The position numbers and the translations under genes are program-made. This document shows, in pieces, positions 32,020 to 44,276 of a stretch of DNA of 64,000 bases; positions within the stretch are counted from its first letter, which is position 1; the number at the start of each line of letters is the position of its first letter. The notes under the pieces are model-generated. The model was not told the origin of the DNA, ran no database searches, and was given only the letters and a program-made list of their open reading frames with translations. Source of the stretch: Aegilops tauschii subsp. strangulata (taxonomy: Eukaryota > Streptophyta > Magnoliopsida > Poales > Poaceae); NCBI RefSeq assembly GCF_002575655.3, contig NC_053035.3, forward strand, positions 380,471,792 through 380,535,791, written 5' to 3'.

Positions 32020-33086
32020 CACTCGCCCAACAGCGTCACCGCTGCCCGGGCACGCCGCCGTGCCTACCTTCCCAGTCTGTTCAGGGCTGAGGTGTGTAGC
32101 ACCCACTAAGCCAACCCGATTTATCCTGAGATACGTCCTCAACACTCAGTAGCCACTCCTCATCACCCATTTTCTAATTGCATTCATTACTCATTTGGCA
32201 GGACTATCATTAGGTTTGTTGTGTGTTGAGTGCTACCTACACTTTATGGTCCAAATGTATTTCAGTAATCTTTAGTACGCGTAAAGTTCACAAGGTTTCA
32301 AAATTTCGGCCCTAGGAACAGACACTAGTCATTTTGGATTGTTGGTCGTAGTGGCATTGACCCAGATTATTACTACAGGCAAGGTTTGTTGACAATTTTA
32401 CTTGTCTTTCTTACTCATTCGATATGATATCCAATTATTCACGTCGATTAGTTGCAAACAATAAGTGTTAGACAAACTTCTTTATTCAGATTTTGGATGG
32501 TCTCTTACTGCAGTTACAATAGTGCATACTTGTCCTAGTAAGCTCACAAGTAAATGATTGATTCACTACATCTATGCTTGCCTTGTCATATTTGTTGTCA
32601 ATATTCTTTTAGGGTGGACCACCCTATTTCAAAATACTGGAACCGCAGACATGAGTGAATAGTATTCTCTGTGTGATCTCTTCCATCATGTGTGGGTAAC
32701 GAACACTGCATTATATAGAAAGAAAGTGTCATTTCCAGCTTTTACATAGACTACGATCTTTTACATGGAATACAATCTGCCTACTTGCTTTGTGTCGCAC
32801 TACCAGCATTCCACCCTTGAGGCTAAACATTATGCCACTCATAATTCCTTAGTTTATTTGTTCAAATACGAATTTGATATGATTCTAATGTTCCTACTTC
32901 TGTTTTGAAATGTGTGGCTGCATGTTATAGAGACATAAGAGGTTTGTATTTCTGTGTGTGGTCTGGTCAGAATGGTTGGGGGTGAACTTTACATATGCAG
33001 GGGTTTATAGGGAGACACTCTTCGAGTTGAATCCGTAATGCATTCCATAGATAATCTGACTAGTTTTTATGTTTTCATGAATCTCA
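32020..33086. other. Probable intron sequence
   Basis: AT-rich DNA without coding character between the candidate 5' exons and the transposase-type exons. No transposon terminus was seen. Confidence 0.35.
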
Positions 33087-35620
33087 GATTCTGAACAAAA
33101 TCATAATGATTATGAGCTTGCACGCATGAAAAGAATAAAGTAGAACAATGCCATGGCTGTCAAACTTGGCATTAAGGGACTGAAATCAAGTCTGGATGCA
33201 ATGCAAACGCTCTCCACCTATAGATTCATGCTCAGTATATGATCCTAACAGTGATTCTGAGCTAGAGGGAGACCTAAGTCAATGTAGCTCCCTAGTGGAG
33301 GAGTCAGAGGCAGTTGACATAGCACTAGCTCTACGACGCAAAACCCCGTTCCAGCAAAGAGTACACCAAATCCAGTTGCCAAATCCCTTTCGAACCAGAG
33401 AGAGCCCCAATTGCAGCAAATAGGACCCCTCTTCCATTTCTTCGCAGTTTAGAAGACGAAGCATATATTGTTGTTAGGAACTTTGTGAGCATATTTCCTT
33501 CATGGAAAGATTATACCGCAGACACAGAACAATTTCCAGTCTTCCCCCGCAACTTATGCGTAAGTAATGTACTAATGTAATTCATGGTAATTACTGCATA
33601 TGTTTCTGCTGACAGAAGACACAAGATTTCATTCTTTTAAATAGGCAAGGACCAAACTAGATTGTCAAGACGAGCAAGGGTTGGTTGCGCTTTTCAAGCA
33701 CTCGTTGATGAAGTATCGTTCCTACCTAAGGCAAGCGCACTTCGATGGCAAGCCTCTAAACGAAATTTCTGTAAAGTCTCCAGTGCTACATTTATCAGAC
33801 AGTGACTGGAATAATCTTGTTACACATTGGTCTCGTCTGCAGCGTAAGGTACTGTCTATGATATTACTTCACAATTTGAACTACATTTCTGCATTTGCCT
33901 TAACGTCTCACTTGTACGAAAACTGTTAGCAGAAGAACATTCATTCTCAAGGGACCACAAAATCTCTCAACTATACTGCACACTGCATTGCGCTTGTGAG
34001 TACCTCTTGCCCTGTATGACCATACTTACTTTCATAGTTGTTTGATTATGTAGCATCACTGCACATGTTAGCCTCGTTATCGTCCATTTGGTGGACATTA
34101 TAAGATCTGTATGGACTCCTACATAAATTTGGAATCAACCCAATGCTTTTGAATAGGTTTAGCTCTGCAATCCTCTTGTAAGGACTGAACATCGTCTATC
34201 ACTGTACTTACATTAACAGCTACTCCCTCCGTCCCATAATATAAGAACATTTTGTACAATACACCAGTGTTCAAAACACCCTTGTATTATGGGAAGAGGG
34301 ATTGGTTCATTGTGTAGCATTCTGCATCTTATCTCCCTCGCCCACCATTTACTAAAAAATATCAGATCTATATTTAATCCTACCAAAAAGTTGAATACAC
34401 AGACAATGCCAGTGCAGAAGTGTAGCCCATTGCTCTTGTCAGTTCATTTTATCATGTAATGCTTGTACTTCCAGGGATTGTAGTTGATTATGAAGCATCA
34501 ATCTGCATCTTATCTTCATTATCCTCTATCCCTTCCAGTATTATCATATCTATAATTACTCTCTACAAAATGTAGAGTACAGGCAATGCTTATGAAGAAG
34601 ATTTTGTGCTGAAATTCTTGAGTTATCCTTCCCTTGACATGGAGAAGGGCATTATAAAGCTGGTGTTAACTGTTAATGTAAGTCAGTCCTTCTAAAGCCT
34701 TTATCCTCAACTGCTGTTTTATTTGCTCATACTCCCTATCGTTAACTGCTGTTTAGTTTGCTGTTTCTATCAAAATGCATGTTCGCAACAACCGTAAGTT
34801 CCAAGTTTTACTTGTAAAACCAAATTCCTTATTCATACCATGCACATTACTCAATACTACCTATATGTATGCTTGTTTTTGTGGATCTATAATCTAGTGT
34901 GTCGTGAAACTGCCCATGTTTGCACCTTGTCATCTCATGTTTTATCTTACTGATGTGGCTGATGATATGAACAACATGCCATGCACATTAACCAAAATAG
35001 ATGCAATGATTGTCTTGCCCTTCATCTATGCTTGTTATGTTGACATGGTAATCCAGTAGTGTGGTGAAGCTCTGCGCATTATGAACAATGCCAAATTATG
35101 CTATTGATATTTTGAACTTACTCTTTATTTTCTAATTTTAAATTGGATGGAATTGACAGCACAGTTATCATCTTTGTTTATACACATGCAAAACCTGTCA
35201 TCTCTCTGCTTGTTTCAGGGTGATATGCCTGATGGCATGCACAAGTTTGCTGAAGGCTGTGAGACAAACCCAACATATATTGCAGCAAAGAAGGCAAAAC
35301 ATCTTGAAGATAGCGAGACAACCCCAAAGTCTTGTCTTGATGCAGTGTTCAAGTTACTTGAGACTAGCAGTCAGACAAGCTCACAGAATTCACTGTCTGA
35401 ATCAGTTTGACTTCTTCAGTCCCAAGTTCTAGAAGAAAGGCATTTTGCAACTCAACTTCGACTTGAAGTCCTATCTCTAAGAAAGATTGCTGAGAACACC
35501 AATGAGAACCTCATTGCTAAACAGCTACACCTGGAAGCTATGACCGACATGCTAGGCCGGTCTCACAGCCTTGCTCAGCAGCTTGCGCAGCCGTTCCCGC
35601 GCAAGGCTAACCTTTCTTGA
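33087..35620 (+). pseudogene. Transposase_24-like gene (plant CACTA/En-Spm accessory protein), five exons, broken
   Basis: Five exons with good splice sites: about 33088-33559, 33645-33848, 33933-33995, 34576-34677 and 35219-35620. Donors read GTAAGT, GTACTG, GTGAGT and GTAAGT; acceptors end in AG. Exon 1 shifts frame twice and holds one TAG; its pieces include YELARMKRIK, DIALALRRKTPFQQR and NFVSIFPSWKDY. Exons 2-3 give ALFKHSLMKYRSYLRQAHF, LHLSDSDWNNLVTHWSRLQR and NIHSQGTTKSLNY, in the order seen in the Transposase_24 family (PF03004: W..L...W plus a KS..Y block). Exon 5 has TGA at 35408 within SLSESV-stop-LLQSQVLEER, then a coiled coil. This protein is thought to bind subterminal repeats. 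The match is by eye. Confidence 0.6.
34223..34301. mobile_element. Short Stowaway-type MITE in an intron
   Basis: CTCCCTCCGTCCCATAATAT at the left pairs with CTTGTATTATGGGAAGAGGG at the right, with TA before the left end. It is about 80 bp, shorter and more diverged than intact relatives. It lies between exons 3 and 4 of the transposase-type gene. Confidence 0.75.
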
Positions 35621-35888
35621 ACTGTCTTGGAAGTGGTCACAGTTCAGTATTATTTTGTTACGCTGCAATGGTGCCCAGTTTTTGTAATCTGATTCTTCGT
35701 TGCGCTTTATGATCACTGGTGGTGAACTTCGATGCCCAGTGGATGTAATATACCATAAATCCTTTATTGTATAGTGTAGGTTTTAAGTTACTATGCCATA
35801 TTTCTTTATTGTATAGAGTAGCTTTGTTCTTAATTCCTACTAGTTACTGCCATCATTCGCTATCTGAAAAAAATCTGATGTAGTCGAC

Positions 35889-36540
35889 CGGGCCGAAACA
35901 TTCGCCTCTAACGGGCCTGGTTTTTAGCGGGCCACAATTGGGCCGGCCTGCAACTTTCTTGGGGCCAAATGGGCCTTTAGCAGACCGAAATGCATGTTGG
36001 GCCTCAATTTTCACTAGTCGTCGACGGGCCTTTAGCAGGCTGAAATGTAGGCCAGGCCTTTTTTGGCCCAGTTATATGACGGGCCATTACCAGGTCGAAA
36101 CATAACTCGGGCCTTAGTTGGCCCACCGATACCATGGGCCTTTAAGAGGCCGAAAGCTTAGTACAGGCATCAACGGACCGAAATATACGATAGGCCTTTA
36201 ATAGGCCCAAAGTCACGTTGGTCTGAACTGTTGCCACCTTTATCAGGGGCCGCTAGTGGGCCGGATGTCGCGTCGGACCATATATGGCCCATGGGCAGCA
36301 CGGGCCATTCCCAGTCTGAAAGGCACACCGGGCTAAAATGGGCCCATGTCTACATCGGGCCTCTAAGAGGTCGAAAGTCACTGGGCCGTAATTGGACCCA
36401 AATATTCGGCGAACAATTAACGGGCCAGATCTGGCTTCGGGCCGTAAATGGGCCATGTTTAAACAGGCCGTTGTTAGGCTGGCCCACAAGTACCTGAGTA
36501 ATTATTACGGGCCTTTGACTGGGCCGACCTTTTTAACCTA
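35889..36540. repeat. GGGCC-type array, about twelve units of 55-60 bp
   Basis: Units resemble (AC)GGGCCTTTAGCAGGCCGAAA followed by about 35 bp of variable sequence. Examples lie near 35912, 35969, 36026, 36079, 36136, 36192, 36246, 36300, 36358 and 36508. Both strands show apparent ORFs across the array; they follow from the repeat and are not genes. Position next to a CACTA terminus suggests subterminal protein-binding repeats. Confidence 0.7.
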
Positions 36541-36989
36541 TATGGGCCTCTGTTGGGCCCTGCTACGTGTCGACGTATCATAGGCATGTCTCCTCCAATG
36601 GACGGACGACATCTGGCCCACCGAGGAGTAGACACGTGTTTCCTCCAGCCAATGATGATTTTACACGTGGAAAATGCCCGTTGGTCCGGGCTGTTAACGG
36701 GTTATCGGATCCAAACCGGAACCTGATAGCTTAAGGGCGACCCGTTACGGTGGATGCCATGTGTCGGTCATCCTTGATGAAAGCACTTCTATGACGCGCG
36801 ATTTATCGTCATGGAAGTGGACACTTCCGTGATGATAATTTTGGTAATGTCATGGAACACTTCTACGACAGCACATGTATGACTATCTTGATTCTGTCAT
36901 AAAATCTTCATGGATGTACATGCATGACAGAAAACGTGACCTACTATGACAAACACGTATCATCACGGAAGTGTATTTTTTTTGTAGTG

Positions 36990-37311
36990 AGCTCTAGTTG
37001 ATCTAACTAGAACTAACTATTGTGCTAGCATACTCCGCTATTAGGTTGGCTCTATGTGATGTGGCAACTTCATATAACCGGATGCTGGCTATACTACTAC
37101 GGTACTCACACTCCAAGAAGTGACTCAAAAACCATTCATAAATTGAGTTTATGACATGCATATGCAAATGTACCATTCATTACATTCAACAAGTCATCAA
37201 CACACAACGACAACGAGGATACATGTTGGATTATAGATTATTTCCAACAATACATTCTAGTAAATACTAAAGTTTTCATCACACAACAAATAACAAGCAA
37301 TGAAATGATCT
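36990..37311. other. Gap between CACTA-2 and the DUF295 gene
   Basis: No gene seen. Part of it may be the 3' untranslated region of the minus-strand DUF295 gene that ends at 37312. Confidence 0.4.
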
Positions 37312-37753
37312 TCAGCTCAACCAATCCTTGGCGTTGGAAACGCTTGCTTTGAACCATAGGTAAGCCTCTGGGAAGGGCCAGCTATTGTCAATATCGTGAC
37401 CAATGCAGGACTGATCATCCAGGCTGAAGCGGCCTATATCAGGACGCATATTGTGATAGCCAGGGTAGGGAACCATACAATGTCTGAGGTATAGATACAG
37501 TTGCTTCTCATAAATGGTAGTAACGTTGTGTCAACAGTAGCTGGATCGCCTTTCACCATCATTGGATAGTTTTGTCCAAGGAAGAGCGAGTTTTCTCCAA
37601 GACTATCAATACTGAACCAGGGAGAAGGTATTGGCGCTAGTACACTAGTATCCATCCCGAATACCCTGCAACGGATGTTGGAATAGGTCCAGGGAGTGCG
37701 ACCATGGGAGACAACACCTGCTTCCTTAGTAAAATCCGCAGTGCCCTGTATAC
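37312..37753 (-). pseudogene. DUF295-type host gene, 3' part (C-terminal domain)
   Basis: Reading from the Gypsy-B boundary the minus strand gives QGTADFTKEAGVVSHG, then WFSIDSLGENSLFLGQNY and RSNCIYTSD. This is the order typical of the grass DUF295 family (SLG..ALFLG..., then P..RPNC(I/V)Y..D). A one-base shift near 37470 leads into YPGYHNMRPDIGRFSLDDQS, and the end is SWPFPEAYLWFKA..KDWLS with a TGA at 37312-37314. It continues directly from the piece at 44277-45244. DUF295 proteins often follow an F-box; their biochemical role is mostly unknown. Confidence 0.7.
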
Positions 37754-39304
37754 TGCAACCTCTTGAGCATGCGTTGGTTTTCCCTTGAAGAGGAAAGGGT
37801 GATGCAGCAAAGTAGCGTAAGTATTTCATCCAGTTTTTCAGAACCAAGGTATCAATCCAGTAGGAGACTACACGCAAATCCCTCGTACCTGCACAAACAA
37901 ATAAAAACCTTGCAACCAATGCGATAAAGGGGTCGTCAATCCCTTCACGACCACTTGCAAAAGTGAGATCTGATAGAGATAATAAGATAAATATTTTTGG
38001 TATTTTTATGATATAAATTGGAAAGTAAAGATTGCAAAATAAAAGAACGGCGCTAGAAATCACACGTTGGCGGGAGATTAATATGATGGAAAATAGACCC
38101 GGGGGCCATAGGTTTCACTAGTGGCTTCTCTCAAGATAGCATATTTTACGGTGGGTGAACAAATTACTACCGAGCAATTGATAGAAAAGCGCATAGTTAT
38201 GAGAATATCTAGGCATGATCATGTATATAGGCATCACGTCCATGACAAGTAGATCGAAACGATTCTGCATCTACTACTATTACTCCACACATCGACCGCT
38301 ATCCAGCATGCATCTAGAGTATTAAGTTCATAAAAACAGAGTAATGCATTAGGCAGGATGACATGATGTAGAGGGATAAACTCAAGCAATATGATATAAA
38401 CCCCATCTTTTATCCTCTATGGCAACAATACAATACGTGTCGGTTCCCTTTCCGTCACTGGGATCGAACACCACAAGATTGAACCCAAAGCTAAGCACTT
38501 CTACCATTGCAAGAAAGATCAATCTAGTAGGCCAAACCAAACTGATAATTCAAGGAGACTTGCAAAGATATCAAATCATACATATAAGAATTCAAAGAAG
38601 AATCAAATATTGACCCACAATTCATCGGATCTCGACAAACACACCGCAAAAAGAATTACATCGAATATATCTCCAAGAAGATCGAGGAGAACTTTGTATT
38701 GAGAATCAAAGAGAGAGAAGAAGCCATCTAGTTAATAACTATGGACCCGAAGGTCTGTGGTAAACTACTCACACATCATCGGAGAGGCTATGGTGTTGAT
38801 GTAGAAGCCCTCCGTGATCGATTCCCCCTCCGGCGGAGCGCCGGAAAAGGCCCCAAGATGGGATCTCACGGGTATAGAAGGTTGCGGCGGTGGAAATAGG
38901 GTTTCGTGGTGCTCCTGGATGTTTTCATGGTATAAGAGTATATATAGGCGAAGGAAGTAGGTCGGTGGAGTCACGAGGGGCCCACGAGGGTGGGGGCGCG
39001 CCTACCCCCTGGGCGCGCCCTCCTACCTCATGGCCGCCTCATTGCTTCCTTGACGTCCACTCCAAGTCTCCTGGATTGTGTTTGTTCCAAAAACGATTCT
39101 CCCGAAGGTTTCATTCCGTTTGATATTCCTTTTCTGAGAAAGACGGAAATAGGCAAAAAAACAGCAATTTGGACTGGGCCTCCGGTTAGTAGGTTAGTCC
39201 CAAAAATAATATAAAAGTGCATAATAAAGCCCATTGAACATCCAAAATAGATAATATAATAGCATGGAACAATCAAAAATTATAGATACGTTGGAGACGT
39301 ATCA
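37754..39304 (-). repeat. 3' LTR of Gypsy-B
   Basis: 1,551 bp, from TGATACGTCTCC (right end) to ..CTCAAGAGGTTGCA (left end) on the minus strand. It has the full segment between about 38000 and 38440 that the 5' LTR lacks. Confidence 0.9.
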
Positions 39305-42106
39305 AGCATCCCCAAGATTAATTCATGCTCGTCCTCGAGTAGGTAAATGATAAAAACAGAATTTTTGATGTGGAATGCTACCTAACATAATTTTCTAAGT
39401 AATTCTCTTTATTGTGGCATGAATGTTTAGATCCGAAAGATTCAAGACAAAAGTTTAATATTGACATAAGAGTAATAATACTTCAAGCATACTAACAAAG
39501 TAATCATGTCTTCTCAAAATAACATGGCCTACGAAAGTTCATCCCTACAAAATCATATAGTTTGGCTATGCTCCATCTTCGTCACACGAAATACTCAAAT
39601 CATGCACAACCCCGGTTTCAGCGAAGCAATTGTTTCATACTTTAATTTTTTCAAACTTTTTCAACTTTCACGCAATACATGAGCGTGAGCCATGGACATA
39701 GCACTATGGGTGGAATAGAATATAATGATGGGGGTTGTGTGGAGAAGACAAAAAGGGAGAAAGTCTCACATTGACACGGCTAATCAACGGGCTAGGGAGA
39801 TGCCCATCAATTGATGTCAATGCAAGGAGTAGGGATTGCCATGTAACGGATGCACTAGAGCTATAAATGTATGAAAGCTCAACAAAAGAAACTAAGTGGG
39901 TGTGCATCCAACTTGCTTGCTCACGAAGACCTAGGGCATTTGAGGAAGCCCATTGTTGGAATATACAAGACAAGTTCTATAATGAAAAATTCCCACTAGT
40001 ATATGAAAGTGAGAAAGCAAGAGACTCTCTATCATAAAGATCATGGTGCTACTTTGAAGCACAAGTGTGGAAAAAAGGATAGTAGCATTGTACCTTTTTT
40101 GGGCCTTTTTTGGCCTTTCTATTATTCTATTTGGGACAATGCTCTATTAATGATGATCATCACACTTCTATTGATTTACAACTCAATGATTACAACTCGA
40201 TACTAGAACAAAATTTGACTCTATATGAGTGCCTCCGGCGGTGTACCGGGATGGGCAATGAATCAAGAGTGACATGCATGAAACATTATGCGTGGTGGCT
40301 TTGCCACAAATACGATGTCAACTACATGATCATGCAAGGCAATATGACAATGATGAAGCGTGTCATAATAAATGAAACACTGGAAGGTTGCATGGCAATA
40401 TATCTCGGAATGGCTATGGAAATGCCATAATAGGTAGGTATGGTGGCTGTTTTGAGGAAGATATAAGGAAGTTTATGTGTGATAGACTGTATCATATCAC
40501 GGGGTTTGGATGCACCGGCGAAGTTTGCACCAACTCTCAAGGTGAGAAAGGGCAATGCACGGTACCGAAGAGGCCAGCAATGATGGAAGGGTGAGAGTGC
40601 GTATAATCCATGGACTCAACATTAGTCATAATGAACTCACATACTTATTGCAAAAATCTACAATTCATCAAAACAAAGTACTACATGCATGCCCCTAGGG
40701 GAAGGGTTGGTACGAGTGAACCATCGCGCGATCCCGACCTCCACACAAAGGAAGACAATCAAAGAAATACCTCATGCTTCAAATTTGTCACACAACGGTT
40801 ACGATACGTGCATGCTACGGGACTTGCAAACCTCAACACAAGTATTTCTCAAATTCACAACTACTCTACTAGCATGACTCTAATATCACCATCCTCGTAT
40901 CTCAAAACAATCATGAAGCATCAAACTTCTCATAGTATTCAATGCAGTTTTTATGGAAGTTTTTATTATACCCATCTTGGATGCTTATCATATGAGGACT
41001 AATTTTATAGCCAAAGCAAACTACCATGCTGTTCTGAAGGACTCTCAAAATAATATAAGTGAAGCATGAGAGATCAATAATTTCTACAAAATAAAACCAC
41101 CACCGTGCTCTAAGAGATATAAGTGAAGTACTAGAGCAAAATTATCTAGCTCAAAAGATATAAGTGAAGCGCATAGAGTATTCTAATAAATTCTAATTCA
41201 TGTGTGTCTCTCTCAAAAGGTGTGTACAACAAGGATGATTGTGGTAAACAAAAAGCAAAGACTCAAATCATACAAGACGCTCCAAGCAAAACACATATCA
41301 TGTGGTGAATAAAAATATAGCATCGAGTAAAGTTACCGATAGACGAAGACGAAAGAGGGGATGCCTTCCGGGGCATCCCCAAGCTTAGGCTTTTGGTTGT
41401 CCTTTAATTTTACCTTGGGGTGCCTTGGGCATCCCCAAGCTTAGGCTCTTGCCACTCCTTGTTCCAAAATCCATCAAATCTTTGCCCAAAAACTTGGAAA
41501 CTTTACCACACAAAACTCAACAGAAAATCTCATGAGCTCCGTTAGTATAAGAAAACAAACCACCACTTTAAGGTAGTGTAATGAACTCATTATTTATTTA
41601 TATTGGTGTTAAACCTACTGTATTCCAACTTCTCTATGGTTCATACCCCCCAATACTAGCCATAGATTCATCAAAATAAGCAAACAACACACGAAAAACA
41701 GAATCTGTCAAAAACAGAACAGTCTGTAGCAATCTGTATCAAACGTATACTTATGGAACTCCAAAAATTATACCAAATTAGGTACTCCTAAGTAATCTGT
41801 TTATTAATCTACTGCAAAAAGAATCAACTGAAAAGCACGTTTCTGTGATTTATGAAAACTAATCTTGTGCGCGGAAAGTTTGTGTTTTTGTACAGCAAGA
41901 TCAAATAACTATCACCGTAGGTTATCCTAAAGGTTCTACTTGGCACAAACACTAATTAAAACACAACACCACATCTAACTAGAGGCTAGATGAAATATTT
42001 ATTACTAAACAGGAACAAAAATCTAGGAACAAAAATAAAACTGGGTTGCCTCCCAACAAGCGCTATCGTTTAGCGCCCCTAGCTAGGCATAAAAACAAGA
42101 ATAGAT
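39305..42106 (-). other. Long non-coding 3' region of Gypsy-B
   Basis: No sense-strand coding sequence. It holds the antisense islands (about 39679-39815 and 40388-40760) and boxes GCATCCCCAAGCTT (as read on the plus strand) at 41373 and 41429. A one-mismatch copy next to the 3' LTR (39306) serves as the polypurine tract. Confidence 0.6.
40388..40594 (+). other. Antisense 68-codon ORF in Gypsy-B, conserved in Gypsy-D
   Basis: On the strand opposite to gag. Contains six cysteines, including GCFEEDIRKFMC and GFGCTGEVCTNSQGEKGQCT, and ends MMEG. No ATG begins the frame (first codon TTG). The counterpart at 53215-53421 has the same length and stop. By eye 11 of 207 bases differ, and 10 of these change an amino acid. 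That pattern favours conservation of the DNA or RNA over conservation of the protein. Confidence 0.4.
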
Positions 42107-42921
42107 CTAGGTATTATCATCTTTGGTATGCAATTCTTCAATCCAACACTTATAACCCTTAGGAGTTTGCTTCTTTTTATTAATGATCAAACTCCTAGGC
42201 AAGAAATCAAGGAATTCATTTGTAGCAAAAGGTTCCTTAATGATAGCAAAAAAATTGGGGTGAACACTTATTGATTTGAGATCCGCATTTTCCTTACTAG
42301 AAGATTCACCCTTATTTTTAGGAACATACATCAATTTAGCAACTTTGGTAGTAGGAGGATTTGGAGTATTTCTTATGGAAGAAAAGGCAGACCCTAAGTT
42401 AGTAATAATATCCTCAAGTTTATCAATTCTTGTGGAATCTTGATCTATCTTTTCGTTAACTATGGGTTCCTATTCCTTAAAAGAAATCAGAGTAACTCCT
42501 ACCTTAGATCCATATTGGGTGATTTGGTTGTGGATCTTTTTATCCAAATTCTCAATCAACTCTACAGTGGCAACTTTATTTTCAATAATCTCAAGCCTTT
42601 GCATCACATGTTCCAAAGTTAAAGTGGTTCCGTTAACCAACAGAGGTGGTGGGCCGAATAAATCTATCATAGCATTATAAGAATCAAAAGTGTGACTACC
42701 CAAGAAATTTCCTCCGGTAATGGTATCAAGAATATATCTATTCCAAGGATTGATGCCTACATAAAAATTGCGAAGAAGAACGGAAGTGGATTGCTTCCTA
42801 GTGGATCTATTCTGAGCATTGCAAATTCTATACCAAGCATCTTTCAAATTTTCCCCTCCCTTTGTTTAAAATTAAGAACTTCATGATCGGGAGTACTAAC
42901 AATGATAGAAGGACTAGCCAT
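42107..42921 (-). pseudogene. Gypsy-B gag-like protein
   Basis: ATG 42921 starts MASPSIIVSTPDHEVLNFKQ. A one-base deletion near 42855 shifts the frame, which continues KDAWYRICNAQNR, LLRNFYVGINPWNRYILDTI and GPPPLLVNGTTLTLEHVMQR. TAG follows SFKE near 42470. After it the same frame goes on as KIDQDSTRIDKLEDIITNLG and ends WIEELHTKDDNT at 42107. The (R)I.NAQ.R / LL..FY.G(I/L) pattern is that of plant gypsy gag (PF03732 type). It is non-functional as it stands. Confidence 0.7.
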
Positions 42922-43113
42922 GATGACGAAACAAACGATCTAACACACAAACAAACGAGAAGCAAGCAGAAAAGAACCAACCGGAAAAAGGGCGAATAAA
43001 ATGGCAAGGGTGAAGTGGGGGAGAGGAAAACGAGAGGCAAATGGCAAATAATGTAATGCGAGGGATAAGAGTTTGTGATGGGTACTTGGTATGTCCTGAC
43101 TTGAGCGTAGATC

Positions 43114-43131
43114 TCCCCGGCAACGGCGCCA
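43114..43131 (-). other. Primer-binding site of Gypsy-B
   Basis: The minus strand reads TGGCGCCGTTGCCGGGGA, the same as in Gypsy-D and one base different from Gypsy-E. It lies about 11 bases after the LTR. Confidence 0.8.
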
Positions 43132-43142
43132 GAAATCCTTCT

Positions 43143-44276
43143 TGCTACCTCTTGAGCCTGCATTGGTTTTCCCTTGAAGAGGAAAGGGTGGTGCAGCAAA
43201 ACAGCGTAAGTATTTCCCTCAGTTTTTGAGAACCAAGGTATCAATCCAGTAGGAGACTACATGCAAATCCCTCATACCTGCACAAACAAATAAAAACCTT
43301 GCAACCAACGCGATAAAGGGGTTGTCAATCCCTTCACAGCCACTTGCAAAAGTGAGATATGATAGAGATAATAAGATAAATTCCCTTTCTATCATTGGGA
43401 TCGAACAATGCAAGATTGAACCCAAAGCTAAGCACTTATCCCATTGCAAGAAAGATCAATCTAGTAGGCCAAACCAAACTGATAATTTGAAGAGACTTGC
43501 AAAGATATCAAATCATACATATAAGAATTCAGAGAAGAATCAAATATTGTTCATAGATAATCTTGATCATAAACCCACAATTCACCGGATCTCGACAAAC
43601 ACACCGCAAAAAAGAATTACATCGAATAGATCTCCAAGAAGATCGAGGAGAACCTTGTATTGACAATCAAAGAGAGAGAAGAAGTCATCTAGCTAATAAC
43701 TATGGACCCGAAGGTCTGTGGTAAACTACTCACACATCATCGAAGAGGCTATGGTGTTGATGTAGAAGCCCTCCGTGATCGATTCCCCCTCCGGCGGAGC
43801 GCCGGAAAAGGCCCCAAGATGGGATCTCACGGGTACAGAAGGTTGCGGTGGTGGAAATAGGGTTTCGTGGTGCTCCTGGATGTTTTCGGGGTATAAGAGT
43901 ATATATAGGCGAAGGAAGTAGGTCGGTGGAGTCATGAGGGGCCCACGAGGGTGGGCGCACGCCTACCCCCCTGGGCGCGCCCTCCTACCTCATGGCCGCC
44001 TCGTTGCTTCCTTGACGTCCACTCCAAGTATCCTTGGATTGTGTTTGTTCCAAAACCGATTCTCCCGAAGGTTTCATTCCGTTTGGATTCCGTTTGATAT
44101 TCCTTTTCTGCGAAACACTGAAATAGGCAAAAAAATCAATTTGCACTGGGCCTCCAGTTAGTAGGTTAGTCCCAAAAATAATATAAAAGTGCATAATAAA
44201 GCCCATTAAACATCCAAAATAGATAATATAATAGCATGGAACAATCAAAAATTATAGATACGATGGAGATGTATCA
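43143..44276 (-). repeat. 5' LTR of Gypsy-B, internally deleted
   Basis: 1,134 bp with the same ends as the 3' LTR. A roughly 420-bp internal segment is missing at about 43380. A TATATATA box lies at 43900-43907 and should still drive transcription. Confidence 0.9.

Larger units (their letters stand above)
30420..36989 (+). mobile_element. CACTA-2: right part of a CACTA-like transposon
   Basis: The right terminus at 36989 reads AAGTGTATTTTTTTTGTAGTG, with the diagnostic TAGTG end. The last 200 bp carry direct and inverted copies of CACTTCCGTGATGATAA. Inside come the GGGCC array and the Transposase_24-like gene. No matching CACTA left end was found in the window, so the left limit given is only the start of the promoter-like repeats. 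The element could be longer and include the genes at 26232-29598, or its left end may be lost. The three bases after the end (AGC) would be the target duplication. Confidence 0.55.
37754..44276 (-). mobile_element. Gypsy-B: non-autonomous Ty3/gypsy element inside the DUF295 gene
   Basis: Minus-strand order: 5' LTR (43143-44276), primer site (43114-43131), gag (42107-42921), a long non-coding region (39305-42106) and 3' LTR (37754-39304). A perfect TATAC duplication flanks it (37749-37753 and 44277-44281). No protease, RT, RNase H or integrase is present. The primer-site type suggests the Athila group. The 5' LTR is about 420 bp shorter than the 3' LTR because of an internal deletion. Confidence 0.92.

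Noticed and set aside
36231..36497. Overlapping ORFs on both strands in the GGGCC array
   Set aside because: GC-rich repeats with few stops create open frames; no protein family signal.
5859..36989. One giant CACTA element from 5859 to 36989
   Set aside because: The two ends do not match beyond CACTA (CACTACTGCAGG versus CACTACAAAAAA), so they are from different elements.
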